Positions 9,946 to 22,192 of a stretch of DNA of 64,000 nt are shown piece after piece. Origin of the DNA: Dermacentor variabilis (lineage: Eukaryota; Arthropoda; Arachnida; Ixodida; Ixodidae); NCBI RefSeq assembly GCF_050947875.1, contig NC_134572.1:120523105-120587104 (forward strand), in the 5' to 3' direction. A model generated the notes under the pieces. The model did not search any database. It was not told the DNA's origin and was given only the letters and a program-made list of their open reading frames with translations. Numbering within the stretch: position 1 is the stretch's first letter; each line of letters opens with the position of its first letter. The position numbers were made by a program, and so were the translations under genes.

Positions 9946-11354
9946 ACAGTCTTTGGTAGCGAACGTTGGTCAACAGCCTCCCCGGGGGAGTTGAGTGGCG
10001 GGAAAGCAAGCGACTAACACTCACCAGAAAACACGGGCACCATGTTGTGTTTGATGAACGTGCACAACGTGTGGCGGTTTCACGCGTGCGAAAACTCGCA
10101 AGATAAAATTAAAATAACAATAAAGTACCAATAGCTGACTGGTGAATGTCCTGTATCGTTTGAAATAATGTGCTGTAAAAAAAACAAAAATAATATTGCT
10201 TTCTATTTTCCACGTAAGAAAACGTGAACAAAACTGCGGGACTACTTCCAGCAGCGGTCCGCGCTTAGTTTCCGTAGCGTTCACTCCATCGTAAAGAAAA
10301 GTTGTCCGCGAGTACAGGATGTAAAACACAGAAAGCGCAACATAAAGTTGTTTCACCACATTCCAGACTATATACACAATTCTGGATAACCTCCTAAGAA
10401 TAGCAGTTCGGAGAGACATTTATTTAATCGACCAGCACTTTTTCATATAGAAACAAGAACCTTTTGACCAAAAGAAACTTAAAAAGGAGAAGATAATTAA
10501 TCATACAACAGGAGCCTTACACACGCGAGGACGCGCCCATGAGAATATAAACTCCCTTAGTGCGGGTGCTTCCACCTTGATGGAACGATTTCTTCGTGTC
10601 ACAGCTGCTAAAAGAAAGGTCATTAAGCATAAAAAATGGATCTTTAACATATATAAAAACAGGATATAAAAAAGCGACCGTGGAATACACTTCATCGCTT
10701 CAGCGGACATGAGTAATTCCCCCTTGAGATTTCTTTCGCTTTTAGGATAGAGCACCTGTCGAGCTTTCAGTCTCAATTACTTTAGTCTTTCTTTTTTTTT
10801 TGAGCTAACAAGGATAGCATCTCAATTTTCGTTGTCCTACAACGTTCGTTGTTACAGATCGAGTCAGAGAGACATCAGTGACGTCGGTGTCTACGCGATA
10901 AGCGGGGCAACGTTTGTTCACTTATCAGTTGGTATATTAAATTCTCAAATTGCAGAATTCTTTTATCAGGAAGGATTTGCTGCAACTCGTCAGCAAGAAA
11001 ATGAAGGTAAATGAAGGCTACCAACTGTGAATCGTGCAACAGCTGCATCAGTGTCTTTGCAAACTTGTCGATCACCTATAAGGTCGTAGTTCTCACGTAG
11101 AACTGGCTTCAGTCCAGCCTTTCTTAAATTTTTGAAGTCGAATCGCCTGCGTTCCGTTACGCATTCAAAATAGGTGTCGAGCATCAGGCGTTGTTATTGG
11201 ATCTGGGCAATTGGGGTACGTTTCTTGGGGAGTCTAGAGTCGTGAATGATCGTCAAACCTTCTTTTTCTCGTTTTTACAATTTGTACAAGCTGAAAAACT
11301 ATTGCAGAATTTTACCACTTGCAACAAAACCTCCTGCTCATGCCTCTCACATCC
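9946..11354. other. No recognised feature
   Basis: AT-rich. A 132-codon minus-strand ORF at 10021-10419 has no recognisable domain. No repeats are evident. Confidence 0.5.
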
Positions 11355-11583
11355 CGCAGCGGTGGCTTAGCGGCTATAGTGTTTTGCGGCTAAGTTCCAG
11401 GTAATGGGATCAGATCCCGGTCCCGGCGTCCGCATTTTCATGGGGGTGAAATGCAAAAACGCCATGTATCGTGCGTTGGGGTCACGTTAAAGACTCATTG
11501 GTAATGAAAATTATTCCGTAGTCGCCCACTATGGCGTGTCTCGTAATAGCATTGCGGTTTTGGCGGATAAAACTCCAGAATAC
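11355..11583 (+). mobile_element. tRNA-derived SINE (Ruka-like), plus strand
   Basis: A tRNA-like head carries an A-box-like TGGCTTAGCGG and a B-box-like region GGGATCAGATCCC (about 11360-11425). Downstream are the SINE body blocks GCATTTTCATGGGGGTGAAATG, GTCACGTTAAAG, ATTCCGTAGTCGCCCACTATGG and the tail GATAAAACTCCAGAAT. It is a near-complete copy with moderate divergence. It lies about 160 bp from an oppositely oriented copy. Confidence 0.75.
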
Positions 11584-11740
11584 CATCCATCATTCCTATC
11601 ACAAGTTGTCTATGAGATTCAATGGACCCCATTTCCTTTACTTCCATTTGAAGGGGTCCTGAATCATTCTTTTTGAAGTCTAGAAATGCATTTGACGTTA
11701 AAATACACTAGTTCGGGAATACTTCACGGAAAAAAAGTAA

Positions 11741-11921
11741 GTTTTGGGATTTTACGTGCCAAAATTACGATCTCATAATGAGGCACGCCAACGTGGGGCA
11801 CTCCGGAAATTTGGACCACCTGGAGTTCTTCACCGTGCACCTAAATCTAAGTATCCGGGCGTTTTCGCATTTCTCCCCAATCGAAATGCGGCCGCCGTAG
11901 ACGGTATTCGATCCCGCGAAC
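11741..11921 (-). mobile_element. tRNA-derived SINE (Ruka-like), minus strand
   Basis: The reverse of the SINE body, starting with the tail GTTTTGGGATTTTACGTGCC. Then come CTCATAATGAGGCACGCC, GGGGCACTCCGGAAATTTGG, CACCGTGCACC and TTTCTCCCCAATCGAAATGCG, ending at ATTCGATCCCGCG (B-box region). The A-box end is missing. It is one of the least diverged copies in the window. Confidence 0.75.
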
Positions 11922-14900
11922 GGCAAAAAGGTACTTCAATGCGATAAGCTAAAGTGGAGTTATCGGTAATCCCTTCGCAGTGCTCCCGCTGCTTTACGAA
12001 TGTCTTGTACTGCGAATGCCACGACGGAGCGGGCCGATGCCCGCAAGGCTACGTGTCAAGCTCCGAGGCTATTCATCAGCTTACGGTTGAGTCCACGGCC
12101 TCTCATCTCTTTGCTGTGCTACAGTCTCATGGATAGCTACAAGCGGTTATTCTAGTACCGAATGACGTGAACTGCACATTTTCTTTCGCTTGCATCTCTG
12201 CGACCATCACACAGTATCCGAGGGTTGAAGAAGCTGCATCCTTATGTTCACTCGTGCGAGTACGTCGGTAGCGCCCACATCGGCTACGCCAGACCGGACT
12301 CGTGTGGAAAAGAATCCTAATGTAACGAGCTTGGACCATGATGGCGACACACCTCGAGGCTGTGTAACTCGGGAAGCAGACGACCTGTTTGTCAGACAGT
12401 AGAGCTCGGGGCTTGAGTCGCGTCACCCACTGATACCATTTAGAGCACGCCGTTGTCCTCAGCGAGCTGCTGCGAGCGGGGTGATCGGTCTCGTCACGGC
12501 GATACCTGTATCTACGCTGCGCTGCAAACTGGGCTACGTGCAAGTGTAGTGATTAACCATGTGTACGGCTAGGCTGGAGTGCCCGCTCGCGCTCATGTAC
12601 TCCAGTCTAGCGGTGCTACGTGGTGCGGAACCGCTTTGCCCTGCGGCACCTTAACCGACCGATAGCAGCCGCATCCAACTTGCGCATTTTGCGCAATAAC
12701 TCAATACTAAGCGACAGTCTGCTATGACATCTAGCCACGAGCGGCCAGGAGTGAGCGCTCGCTCGCAAGCGAACGTGTGGTCTGACCTCAAGTTTCGCCT
12801 GATTTGAAGCAAGTTGCGTGTTGAAATCTCTTTAAAATTAACGATACCCGACGGTTACGACACTGATAGCCAGTGTGGCGAAAGTTTCATTCCTACGATG
12901 GGCGGACGCGGCCGAGCGTTAACAGATTATAGCCGGCGATAGTACGACAGTTGTACTGACGGAAGGAGGTAGTTTGTACCTAAGGCCAAAACGGGCAGAT
13001 TTTCGCTTACTTCAAGTCCATTAAGATGCGTCACTAAATATACACAGTAACAGTACAGGAATTTGTGCACTGATACAAACACCGTTTTTGATTGATGTCA
13101 GCTATTGGCCAATGGCAGCCGCGTATGGGAACCTGCTATATGAGGAAATATCGAAATCTCGAAAGAGTGAAGAGAAGGGCTTTGTTGAAAAGAGGGTGTT
13201 AAGGAAAAGGTAACTGCTGGCTCCGCTTGCGAATTCCACGCGTGTCGCACGATTGAAAAATTCGGCTGAAATCTTTGAAGCAGCGAGGCTATCCGCCGAC
13301 AGACCGAGGTGTAATTCGTCATCACCACCGTCATCCTATTTTTATGTCAAGACGAAAGACGAAGGCGTCTTTCTGCCGTCTCCAATTACCCCGATCTAAA
13401 TGGGGTGGTGCTTAAACGACTCTTGCCCAAAGGGTTGACTCAGTACCCATTAAAGCACCTGTACAAATGTAGTAGTACAAATAGTACAAATGTACGAGTG
13501 AACCGTGAACACTGAGTGCGTTTGCTACGCCGTCTAGAGTGTGATGCTATGGATTTGGTATTTATAAAGTGTACGAATCAAAATTTTCTGAGCACCACAC
13601 TAAGGAACCAGCCACACATCACTTACATTATGAATGTCTTTCGAAACTGTATTCGCTGAATTCAACGCAAATATGTTCAAACGTGATGTTGCTAGCAAAA
13701 GGTCTGCGGCGGCAACTCTAGATGGGAGTCAATTAGCCACAACGAGCATTGCACTATTGTTCTGACTTCGTTACATTCGAGCGCGGCCAGTGAAGTTAAT
13801 AAATGAGAAGACACGCTTAACATGTATAATTTTTGTTACTATCACATGAATAGATGTTACTTCACTGCTTTGCCGCAACATCCTGTTGAATAGTAAGTTG
13901 GGGCTTATTCGAGAGCCCCAGTTTAACATTGAACAGTAAGAAAAAGAGCAACATGAAAAGATGAATGTAAGAGAATGAGCGCACAATGCTTATTAAGGAA
14001 GCGATCGAGAATTGAGATAGCGCTTCCAAGGGTATTGCGCTGTAGAGAGAAATGTCCCGAAGGCCGGAAACTAAAGAGTCAGTGTTTAAGTGAAATATTA
14101 ATGAAGCAGCAGAGGCCACATTGTTAATGAGTCGTCCGTGCCAAGTCAAGGTAGTGAGAGTGTCCTACCGAAATGTGCCGGTTGAAGTTGGCGCAAGGTC
14201 ATTCGGAAGGAAACGGAGAGGTGTGGTCAACAGTGATGGACCTGGGCAAGCTATCCAATGTCACGCCAAAACAAACTTTGTTCGGAATTTCTGCTGAGGC
14301 GCACACAGGTGCACGAAAGCAATTCCTCCAAATGCGCGGCGTGATATTTTCTGGTACGGTAATGCAGAATGCTTCACTACTATTTTCTTGCCTATATCTT
14401 TTAGAACTGCGACTGACGCTAAAGCTGCCCTTTCGCGCTTCCGCTGCGGGTCCGCGTGTAACGCCTGAGCGAACATATTGAATTAGGAAACCGGGCCAAA
14501 GACCTGGATGCATAAGATGCACATAACGACCACACGTAGCCCCAATTCAATATGTTCAACCAACTAGCCGACACGTTCACCTAATTAGCGCGAATATGTA
14601 ACAGTACGTGTCTTAATACATATATTGCATTTTCGAACCTATAGAGCACTGGCGAACATTTACGGGACTTTTTCGTCATTGTAGAGTGTCATACAGCCAG
14701 TTACCCAAGTTGATAAAAACCAAGGACGAAGTGAAGCCGCCGGCGGCCGTATCGTTACGGGCAAAAGAGCGCGGCTCCAGCATAGATGACCGCGGTGTGC
14801 GCCCTCGAGCTCACTGCGTTTTCGGTCCCGTGATGAAAAAAAAAAAACTAACTTTAGAAAATGCATCAGCCCGCACTTGCGTGTCCCTTTTTCGATAAAG

Positions 14901-16007
14901 AAAAATATTCTCACGTCGATTTATTGCCGCAGGCTCTGAGGAATGTTATCGGGCGAGATGCTTCTCCGACCGCAGTTCCTCGCTTGCTTGAAATATGAAT
15001 GGTCTCTCCATGCAAACGAAGCTGGTGTGAGGCGAGTGCCTAATGAGCATACGTCATTGTTTACCCGTTTAATTGAGGATAGGCGCTGCTGTGTGGCGCG
15101 TCAAGTTAACGTTCTTCGAAGTCCCGAAGTGAATCACCGCCCAATGCGCGTAAAGCTCTGCCGTACTCAATTGTGTCGCGGGCATTTGTGGAATGATGTT
15201 TGTCCAATAACAATAATTGGTGGACATTATGCACGGCGACGCCGTCGTAACCGCCAGGGATAAAAACGTCAGCGCTTTCCCTTTGCCTTTATTTTGAGAA
15301 AGCAGTTCGAAGTAACGATGAATAAAGCCTTGCGGGCATGTGCTTCATTTTAGTGTTTCATATTTTTATAGTAGCAGAATTTCTATTGGTTGTAGTGCTT
15401 TCTGTAGAAAGCAATTTTTTTTGACAGACCGGAAGTCCCATTCGCGGTGTAATCACATTATGTGCTTCCAAATGCTCTCTATTTTAGTACACAACGTGCC
15501 ATGCTGGTTCACACAAGGCCCCGCAAGCTATGTGTTTATCATCCTGAACAAGTTGAATGTCATAAGCTGAAGCCAGAGCTTGGGTCATGAAATTCACTGT
15601 TGATGGTGTGTTATATCTCATATGTGCTCCGAAGAACTGATGCCACTCATCCATTCCATCTAGAACTCTTTATTGTAACACACACGTCAGCTGAAATATC
15701 AGTCAGAAATGCAACACAGACATAGGAACAGGAGAAAATATTTACAATTCACACCTGAATTTTTACAAGGCGTAATGGATCACTGTACAAGCTATGTTTC
15801 GAACTCAGCTTCTGCTTTCACCGATTTTTCAATATTACAATCTCGAAAGCAGTGTTCACTCTTTTTCTTCGCAATTTCCTCGTTTAGTATTCTCAGCGAT
15901 GTGGTGAATACCAAGAACCTTAGAACCCATTAAAACACAGTCGATGTGCGGAACGTACACAGCACTTACTACACAAACACACAGAGACAAACACGCAAAC
16001 TGCACAA
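11922..16007. other. No recognised feature, apart from a short palindrome
   Basis: About 4 kb with no supported gene. An imperfect palindrome occurs at 12569-12610 (CTAGGCTGGAGT paired with ACTCCAGTCTAG around an 18-nt centre). A minus-strand 138-codon ORF (12127-12543) and plus-strand ORFs of about 100 codons (14173-14481, 14943-15263) show no recognisable motifs. Confidence 0.5.
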
Positions 16008-16126
16008 ACTGATTATGAGGCAAGCCGTAGTGGCCGACTGAGGATTGATGTTGACCACCAGCGGATCGTTAAGGTGCCCCCAACGCATGGGACACGGGCG
16101 TTCTTGCATTTCACCCCGGCGAAAAA
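16008..16126 (-). mobile_element. SINE fragment (Ruka-like), minus strand
   Basis: The blocks CTGATTATGAGGCAAGCCGTAG, GTTGACCACCAGCGGATCG, AAGGTGCCCCCAAC and TTGCATTTCACCCCGGCG run in the same order as the SINE at 11741-11921. It stops before the tRNA-like part. Confidence 0.65.
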
Positions 16127-16452
16127 TTGTTGAAGCATGATTACCTTGGTCGATCATCAAGTTTGGACAACGTCACAGTTTCTACGCAGCGTAAACTGCT
16201 ACGAGGAAAATGGTGAGGAAAGTGGGCCGGTCCCAGAGGTAGTACAGCGCAATATTGCGCCTCAAAGTACGAATTGCCACAAGGAAAGAAGACGAAGAAG
16301 TGCCAAGTGGCGCATGCACAGGCGTTTTTCAAAAAGCTAGCTGCCATTTGAAAGATGAAAGTATGTGCGCTGAAGAAAAATAGCACATTATTATAACGCC
16401 GGACGCTCACCGATTTTCGGCTTGATGGAGCATATAATTTTTCACATTATTA

Positions 16453-16535
16453 ATCATGGCCGAGTGGTTAGAAAAGCCAGCTGATGGGCTCCACTGCAGA
16501 TGTTCGATTCCACCATTGGTGAAACATTCTTTTTT
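16453..16535 (+). repeat. tRNA-Ser/Leu-like SINE head or tRNA pseudogene
   Basis: ATCATGGCCGAGTGGTTAG resembles an A box of a class II tRNA, and GTTCGATTCC is a B box 45-50 nt downstream. A T-run follows, like a polymerase III terminator. The acceptor ends do not pair and the anticodon arm is not regular, so it is not a functional tRNA. It belongs to a different SINE type from the Ruka-like copies. Confidence 0.5.
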
Positions 16536-17380
16536 TTATTATTTTTACTAAAGCCAGGCAAGACATGAACCGACCTACCTACTAACTAACCTGCCTGTCG
16601 CAACATGCCAAGCATGAGACAAAAAATACAGGCAGAATATAGAATCAATATAGGCAGGACGTGTATCGAGTGAGCTCCTAAAAAAACAGTCTGCCATCAA
16701 CAGAACAAACACCCGGTATATGTCATCGATCCGGGACCACAGAGAGGGGCGACATAGAGCTAACATTTTTTTTTACATTTAACGCTAAATCACCACTGAA
16801 TTTAGTTGTCTTTGTCATTGGAAAGTCGCGCATACACAGTACCATATAACCAGTGACCAAGTTAGCGTCAAATGTTGGTCCGACGGTTGGTTGCTAACGC
16901 TGTTTACTCAGCGCAACAGCCCGATGCTGACCCGTTAGCCCATGAACGCGTGCCATGAACGCGTGCCCATGAACGCGTACCACACTGCCACAAGAGCCAG
17001 TGACCCAAGTCAGTGGGTGGGTGAAGAGTTGGCGAACTTAACAGGCAGGTAGACAGAAAGAAAGTGCCATAAAATTTCGTGCAATTCCCAAATTATGCTG
17101 ATAGCATTAATAGAGTGCTTTAGTTTAGCCTTTGCAACCAAACGTAAACACATTATGTAGGCCACAAAATAGCGTTGTCATAACTGCGCATGCCCTGAAC
17201 CTTATCGGGTTTCTGCGGTTTACATGCGCTATGATAATGTACGTTAATTGGCGAGTTTAACGTTCGAATGTTTAAGTACGTTAAGAAATGGCGTTGTAGA
17301 ACATGGCTGTACCCATGGCGCCCGTTTCAGCGCAAATTGTCGTGATAGCTGTGCTCTGAGTCGCGTTGGTTGCCAGCAAC
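16536..17380. other. No gene; short tandem repeat at 16938-16979
   Basis: Three tandem units of CCCATGAACGCGT (13-14 bp) at about 16938-16979. The rest holds nothing I recognise. Confidence 0.55.
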
Positions 17381-17390
17381 TATTGTAATG

Positions 17391-17568
17391 CTTCAATAAA
17401 GCTTGGTGCTGGGCTATTTAGGGATGCATTCTTTAAAACTGATCGTAGGGCTTAAAGGAACGAACACACGGTGAAAAGTCGACACGACGACGAGGGAACG
17501 TTTCCTCGTCGTCGTGGCGTCTTTTCACAGCGTGTTCGTACCTTTTAGCGCTACGATCAGTTTTAAAG
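17391..17568 (+). mobile_element. Head-plus-hairpin retroposon, copy 1
   Basis: A 178-bp insertion flanked by an exact 10-bp direct repeat TATTGTAATG (17381-17390 and 17569-17578). It has a 40-bp head (17391-17430), which includes AAAGCTTGGTGCTGGGC and ends in TGCATT. Two arms of 69 bp follow (17431-17499 and 17500-17568) that are reverse complements with a few mismatches and no loop. The second arm ends exactly at the target duplication. The head aligns with the head of the element at 56841-57002 (AAAGCTTG-TG-TGGGC---TGCAT-CTT). It contains no ORF. The target duplication length suggests LINE-assisted insertion. Confidence 0.7.
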
Positions 17569-17578
17569 TATTGTAATG

Positions 17579-20112
17579 AGTTCTCGCTTTTTCTAAACTC
17601 ACCTGAAACGTTTGTCGTGAGCGCATAGCGCGTCCTTTGTTACTGGGATGGTTCGGCGATTCCGGCTCAGGCCGTAGGCATAACGAGACGCATCCGCATG
17701 GAAAAAACAGGGTGTTGCTAATGGATTGTCTCGGCTTGAATACGTTTGGCACGAGGCACCAGGCGGCGCCCTGTTCCATGACATATCCGTTACGTTTGCG
17801 GTCCCGTACGGTAAACTAAAGCTCTTGAAAGGACGCGCTTGCTAACGTCCCGCAAAGGTGATTACGTATAACGTATACGTAAGGCGCGAAACGCTATTTC
17901 AAAGCTGTCTAATATTATGCATAGCTTCCAGCATGCCTCAGAAATTGCTGTGAAGTGGGGTACAATTTGGACTACATGCTTGCGTGCCATCGGCGTCATT
18001 CAGTTGTCGCCCTGCCATCATCGTTATCGTGATCTCGCTTATCCAGTGTCATCCCATTCTCGTCATGCCGTCTTCAGGCCGCTGCCACTTTCAGCCATCG
18101 TCATAGCATCGTGATTATGTGTTTTCCTCTGAGTCGTCACCACGTAATTCTAGCCTTTCTATTGTCGTTATTACGGTACCTTCATCAAGTGGCGGTAACG
18201 CTGTCGTGGTCTTGCCATCGTCGTCATTCTGTCGTCGTCACATAGTCATGTAGTCGTTGTTGTTCCATCGTTCCCACTCTAGTGTCGTCATTGGATCGTA
18301 GACATGCGTGGGATTAGCATGTTCTACCGCCTGAGGTAGCTTTTCCCAATGAAAATGTGTCCTAATTGGTAGATTGGTCTACACAGTTAAGTGGTCGCTA
18401 AATAAGAGCAGTATTCTTCGCAAACACTAATGAAAGTTTAGGTAAACCAATCTGCAGAGCGCATAGGATATGGATACTTTTTTGTTGCTGGTGTGGCTTT
18501 GGAACTTGCTCCGCGTGGATAATTTTCGCAGAGCATGTTTGCTTCAAGGAAACTTCTTGAAGTTTTCTTGTTGAATATGGATAAAGGAGTCAGGTTTTAT
18601 GAATCAAGAACTACTGCGGTATCTTGATGAAACAATTGATTGTCATGACATAATCGTCTCTAGAATTACAAATTGGAAAATGGAAAAAATGCTGCTTCTT
18701 CACAGCAGAATATAAGCTCCTCGATCGTTAGTGCGCAGAGAATTGATTGCAGATGAGAAGTGTATGCGTAAATCATTAGGAGTTAACCACAAAGTTATCA
18801 CGTGAGAAAAAGCCATTAGCGGCGCTTGATGCATGAAGAGCAAAAACGAAAATTGCGAAGTGCCTGCAAAGCAATATTCTGCATATTGTCTAACATAACC
18901 ATATCTTTTCCTGACGTTCCCGCTAACAGCAACAATACCAACAACAAAAAAGCAACACAAAAACACGAAACCAAACAGCCAACGTCATGTGTATTCAAAA
19001 GAGTGGCCCTAAATCTGATTAAAGAAAGAAAAATAAACGTTTGTCACAACTTGCTCATACTCTCCATGAACGTAGCGCAATAAACATTCTGACGCTTGGC
19101 GATGCACAGAAACTTTTTTAGTGTCACTTGTTCTCTTCATGAACACCGCCTGAGAGGTTCTAGCCTTGGAATTATACAAGGCGTCACTTTCATAGCGCCT
19201 GACCATAAATCAACCTTAAAAATCAGCAATAAAAGGCACTGATGCACTTAACGAAGTCACTGATACTCCCGTTTAGCGCTGCAGGCGGGCTTCTTGTCTT
19301 ATCTCTTATTTTATTTTTGTACTTCCTTTTCTACTGGGCTTTCAAAGTATCGGGTTTTCTGCACTAGTGCTTCAATAGCTGTCTTCGGCTTTTGTGCATG
19401 CTCTCATTTCGGGCATTAACGTACCCAGATAATATTCTATCTCAGCCGCAACTATTCCCTTTAGCAATCTGCACCATAGGCCCTAATATGCTCTTTCGCA
19501 AGCGCCGCAGCATGGAAAACACTATCGAACAGAGGGCTTGCATACGTGATTCAAGTTTTCAATAAGTGAACGGGCTTCAGTTTCCAGTGGTGTTAGTAAG
19601 ATTATTTTTGTAATGGTTAGGAATCTTGCAAATTTAGAAAGTTTTGGAAGACTTCAAGTAATATATTAACAAAGACCTTGCTATAACATCGTCAGTAATG
19701 CCTCCCGAGGCACACGGAAAGCACACAATTTCTCTCGCTGCTGTTGCACCGGCACATGGGATACAAATGATTATGGTGGAAAACAAGTGATCACAGCTTT
19801 TTAATTGGTTGCCAAGGACCTATGCAATTTGAAACAGATACAGCGATACTTTTCACTTGCACCTAGGGCAATTACCGATTTAATGTGTCGTATTTCAAAG
19901 CAGTCATAACAATTTCCGTAATAAAGAGGAGCTTGAAGTAAGATAAAGACAGATGTGCCTGCAGGTGGCCTTACATTGAGGCCCATTCGTCATATGTGCA
20001 ATGTCTGCAGCGGTGAAGACGCCTGCCATTTTCTTCTCCTGTTGTAGCCATCTACCCTTGCCCTACCGCAGCTGCCGCATAGAGAGTGCTCAGCGGTAGA
20101 AGAGCAGGGTTT
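17579..20112. other. No gene; GTC/ATC-rich stretch at about 17990-18310
   Basis: A cryptically simple region rich in CGTC, CATC and GTTATC runs lies at about 17990-18310. The rest contains only short ORFs without recognisable motifs. Confidence 0.5.
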
Positions 20113-20215
20113 AAAAGAGCGGAAATTTGGGCTAGTCGGTGCTGATTCATGGTAGGGGGTAGCGGGAACAGATGAGGACTGGAAACAGAAAACACGAGAA
20201 AGAAGGCTGTCCATT
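20113..20215 (+). repeat. Possible head and arm of a hairpin retroposon, unfolded
   Basis: GGAAATTTGGGCTAGTCGGT followed by GATTCATGG resembles the heads of the hairpin elements (GGGC-AGTTGGT---CAT). It is followed by a purine-rich stretch containing AGCGGGAACAGATGAGG and AACACGAGAAAGAAG, similar in composition to their arms. No inverted second arm is visible, so this may be a linear or diverged relative. Confidence 0.35.
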
Positions 20216-21963
20216 TCCCCACGCGCTCCACTACCACGTCTAAGCACTCCGCCCACACAGAGGTCCCAAGGCTTGCGAGCGATATCAAGTGCGTCAAGGG
20301 GAATAAAATGACGTAAAGGTTAAACTGTTTTCTTAAGGCCTCCTTGACTGGCGTACAGTGATGAACGCGCTTGGCAACTGAGTTGCGTGAGCCCGCGCGT
20401 CCTTTGCATTGGGGCCTTTGTATTGAAAGCCCGAACACCGCCTGCCAGCCACAAAACTGACGAAAGAGGCAAAGGAAATTATTAATTTTAATATACCGTC
20501 GAGGGTCGTACGCGCCTGTTTCGTTGCCAAATTCTCTCGTGTTTGCGTCCTTCTCTTTCCTCACACTGCTGACCGATTTTCGGATGTCAGCCGCGCGCTA
20601 GACAGTTAGGGTGAAGTTAAGCAGGCTTTCCTCTTCCCTGTCACTCAATTTCTCTCTCTGTTTTCCACTCATTTTCTTATGTTGTTTTGTTCGTGTTTGT
20701 TTTTCTATGAGTTAATTGTTCTGATACGCTCGAATGCGAGTGGTTTTTACTTAAGACATTCACGATCATCTACAACGAGACAAACTATTACATACCGCGA
20801 AGCCCTCGGCCATGTTAGCTCTTTCATTGCCGCTACAAATGTGTTCATTTTCGTTTTTAATGTTTTATTGCTTTATATCAAGACGTAGTTGTCACCATGT
20901 CCACCGCGATGCATCAAATTGTAGCCTTATCAGTGGGGCTTTGGATGGATGTAAAGCAGTAGTATTTGCTCAGTCCCTTTTTATCAATTCTGTGAAACTA
21001 GAAAGAAGCACTTCAATGAACACGAATGAAAGTAATACTTTTTCTTATTTTTAGTTTAAACACTTAGAATAAAAGAATATCTGAAATGTGCAAACTATGT
21101 TAGTCGGTCTAGTTCCCAACTTTCATCAGTCATATCGCGTAAAAATATGATTATGAAGATTTTCTGGCGTCAATACGAGCGACAATGTTGCCCATGCTAT
21201 ACGAAAAGAAGTACCTTCGCAAATGTTAAAACAGGGCAAGTTTCTATCGTACAGGGAGGATTTGTTTTTACTCATTGCAGAACACACCGGGTTTGTTTTT
21301 TCACTACGTCATTTAGCCTCCCGAAGGAACGGTTGTCAGGTCAGCTTGCATGCAGTAACCTACTCGTATTTGTCTATTGCGTTCGATTATAGTTTCTGAG
21401 CAGAGAAGGTGGTCTAGTGTGCGTTGAACTGGCACTGGAACCACGACGTGCTTTGTCATGGTTTCTGTAGAGTGCGGTAGAGCAGTGCGGGGTGTCGTAC
21501 ACTATTGTTGAGCAACGAATATGGGCACTTGTACAGGGAGTGATTGAAATGCAAGGGATTAGACTGGCAGTGATGCTTCGGTCGTATGTCGACCTGTAAT
21601 CTACAGTGGGCTCCTGCGTGAGTGAAAACCCTGCAAGATGGGATGGATCCCTCGATGTAATTTGCACAGAGGCTCTAGAAGCGCAGATGGATAAAAATAA
21701 CCCACGGGAAGGAAAGTAAAGCTGTACTAGAGATTAGTCGATCGTAACAGTCAAAATCATGCGCATTCAGAAGCGTCTGCCATTATTTGAGGCATTATTA
21801 AAACAACCTATAGATATCGGATCAGAGGATTACACAACCCGACAGAAGCTGCTGCGTGTTCTGTGCTGCCGCCGTTCAAAAATTCTCTTGCCGAGTTGAC
21901 CGAAGAGCTAATTTCGCGTAGCGCTATTGAGGGCTTGATACAAACACTAGAAGCTATAGTTTC
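20216..21963. other. No recognised feature
   Basis: A minus-strand 170-codon ORF (20052-20564) overlaps the start of this stretch but has no recognisable domain and mixed codon use. Nothing else is supported. Confidence 0.5.
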
Positions 21964-22192
21964 GTCACTCAGTGGCTATGGTGTTGGGCTGCTGAGCACG
22001 AGGTCGCGGGATCTAATCCCGGCCACGGCGGCCGCATTTTCGATGGGGGCGAAATGCGAAAACACCCGTGTGCTTAGATTTAGGTGCACGTTAAAGAACC
22101 CCAGGTGGTCAAAATTTCCGGAGTCCTTCACTACGGCGTGGATCATAATCAGAAAGTGGTTTTGGCACGTAAAACCCCAAATATTAAATAGT
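21964..22192 (+). mobile_element. tRNA-derived SINE (Ruka-like), best copy
   Basis: The head reads TCACTCAGTGGCTATGG (A-box region) and GGTCGCGGGATCTAATCCC (B-box region). Then come GGCGGCCGCATTTTCGATGG, GCGAAATGCGAAAACACCCG, TTAGATTTAGGTGCACGTTA, AGAACCCCAGGTGG and TTTGGCACGTAAAACCCC. This is the copy used here as the reference for the others. No flanking duplication is obvious by eye. Confidence 0.8.

Noticed and set aside
9710..10024. His/Thr-rich and Val/Cys-rich ORFs
   Set aside because: Translation of a TG/CG microsatellite on both strands.
12127..12543. 138-codon minus-strand ORF, arginine- and serine-rich
   Set aside because: No recognised motif and no supporting context; composition follows local GC content.
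16453..16535. Functional tRNA-Ser/Leu gene
   Set aside because: A- and B-box-like motifs are present, but the acceptor and anticodon stems do not pair; more likely a SINE head or pseudogene.
20052..20564. 170-codon minus-strand ORF
   Set aside because: No domain, signal or consistent codon bias; part of it overlaps a repeat-like segment (20113-20215).
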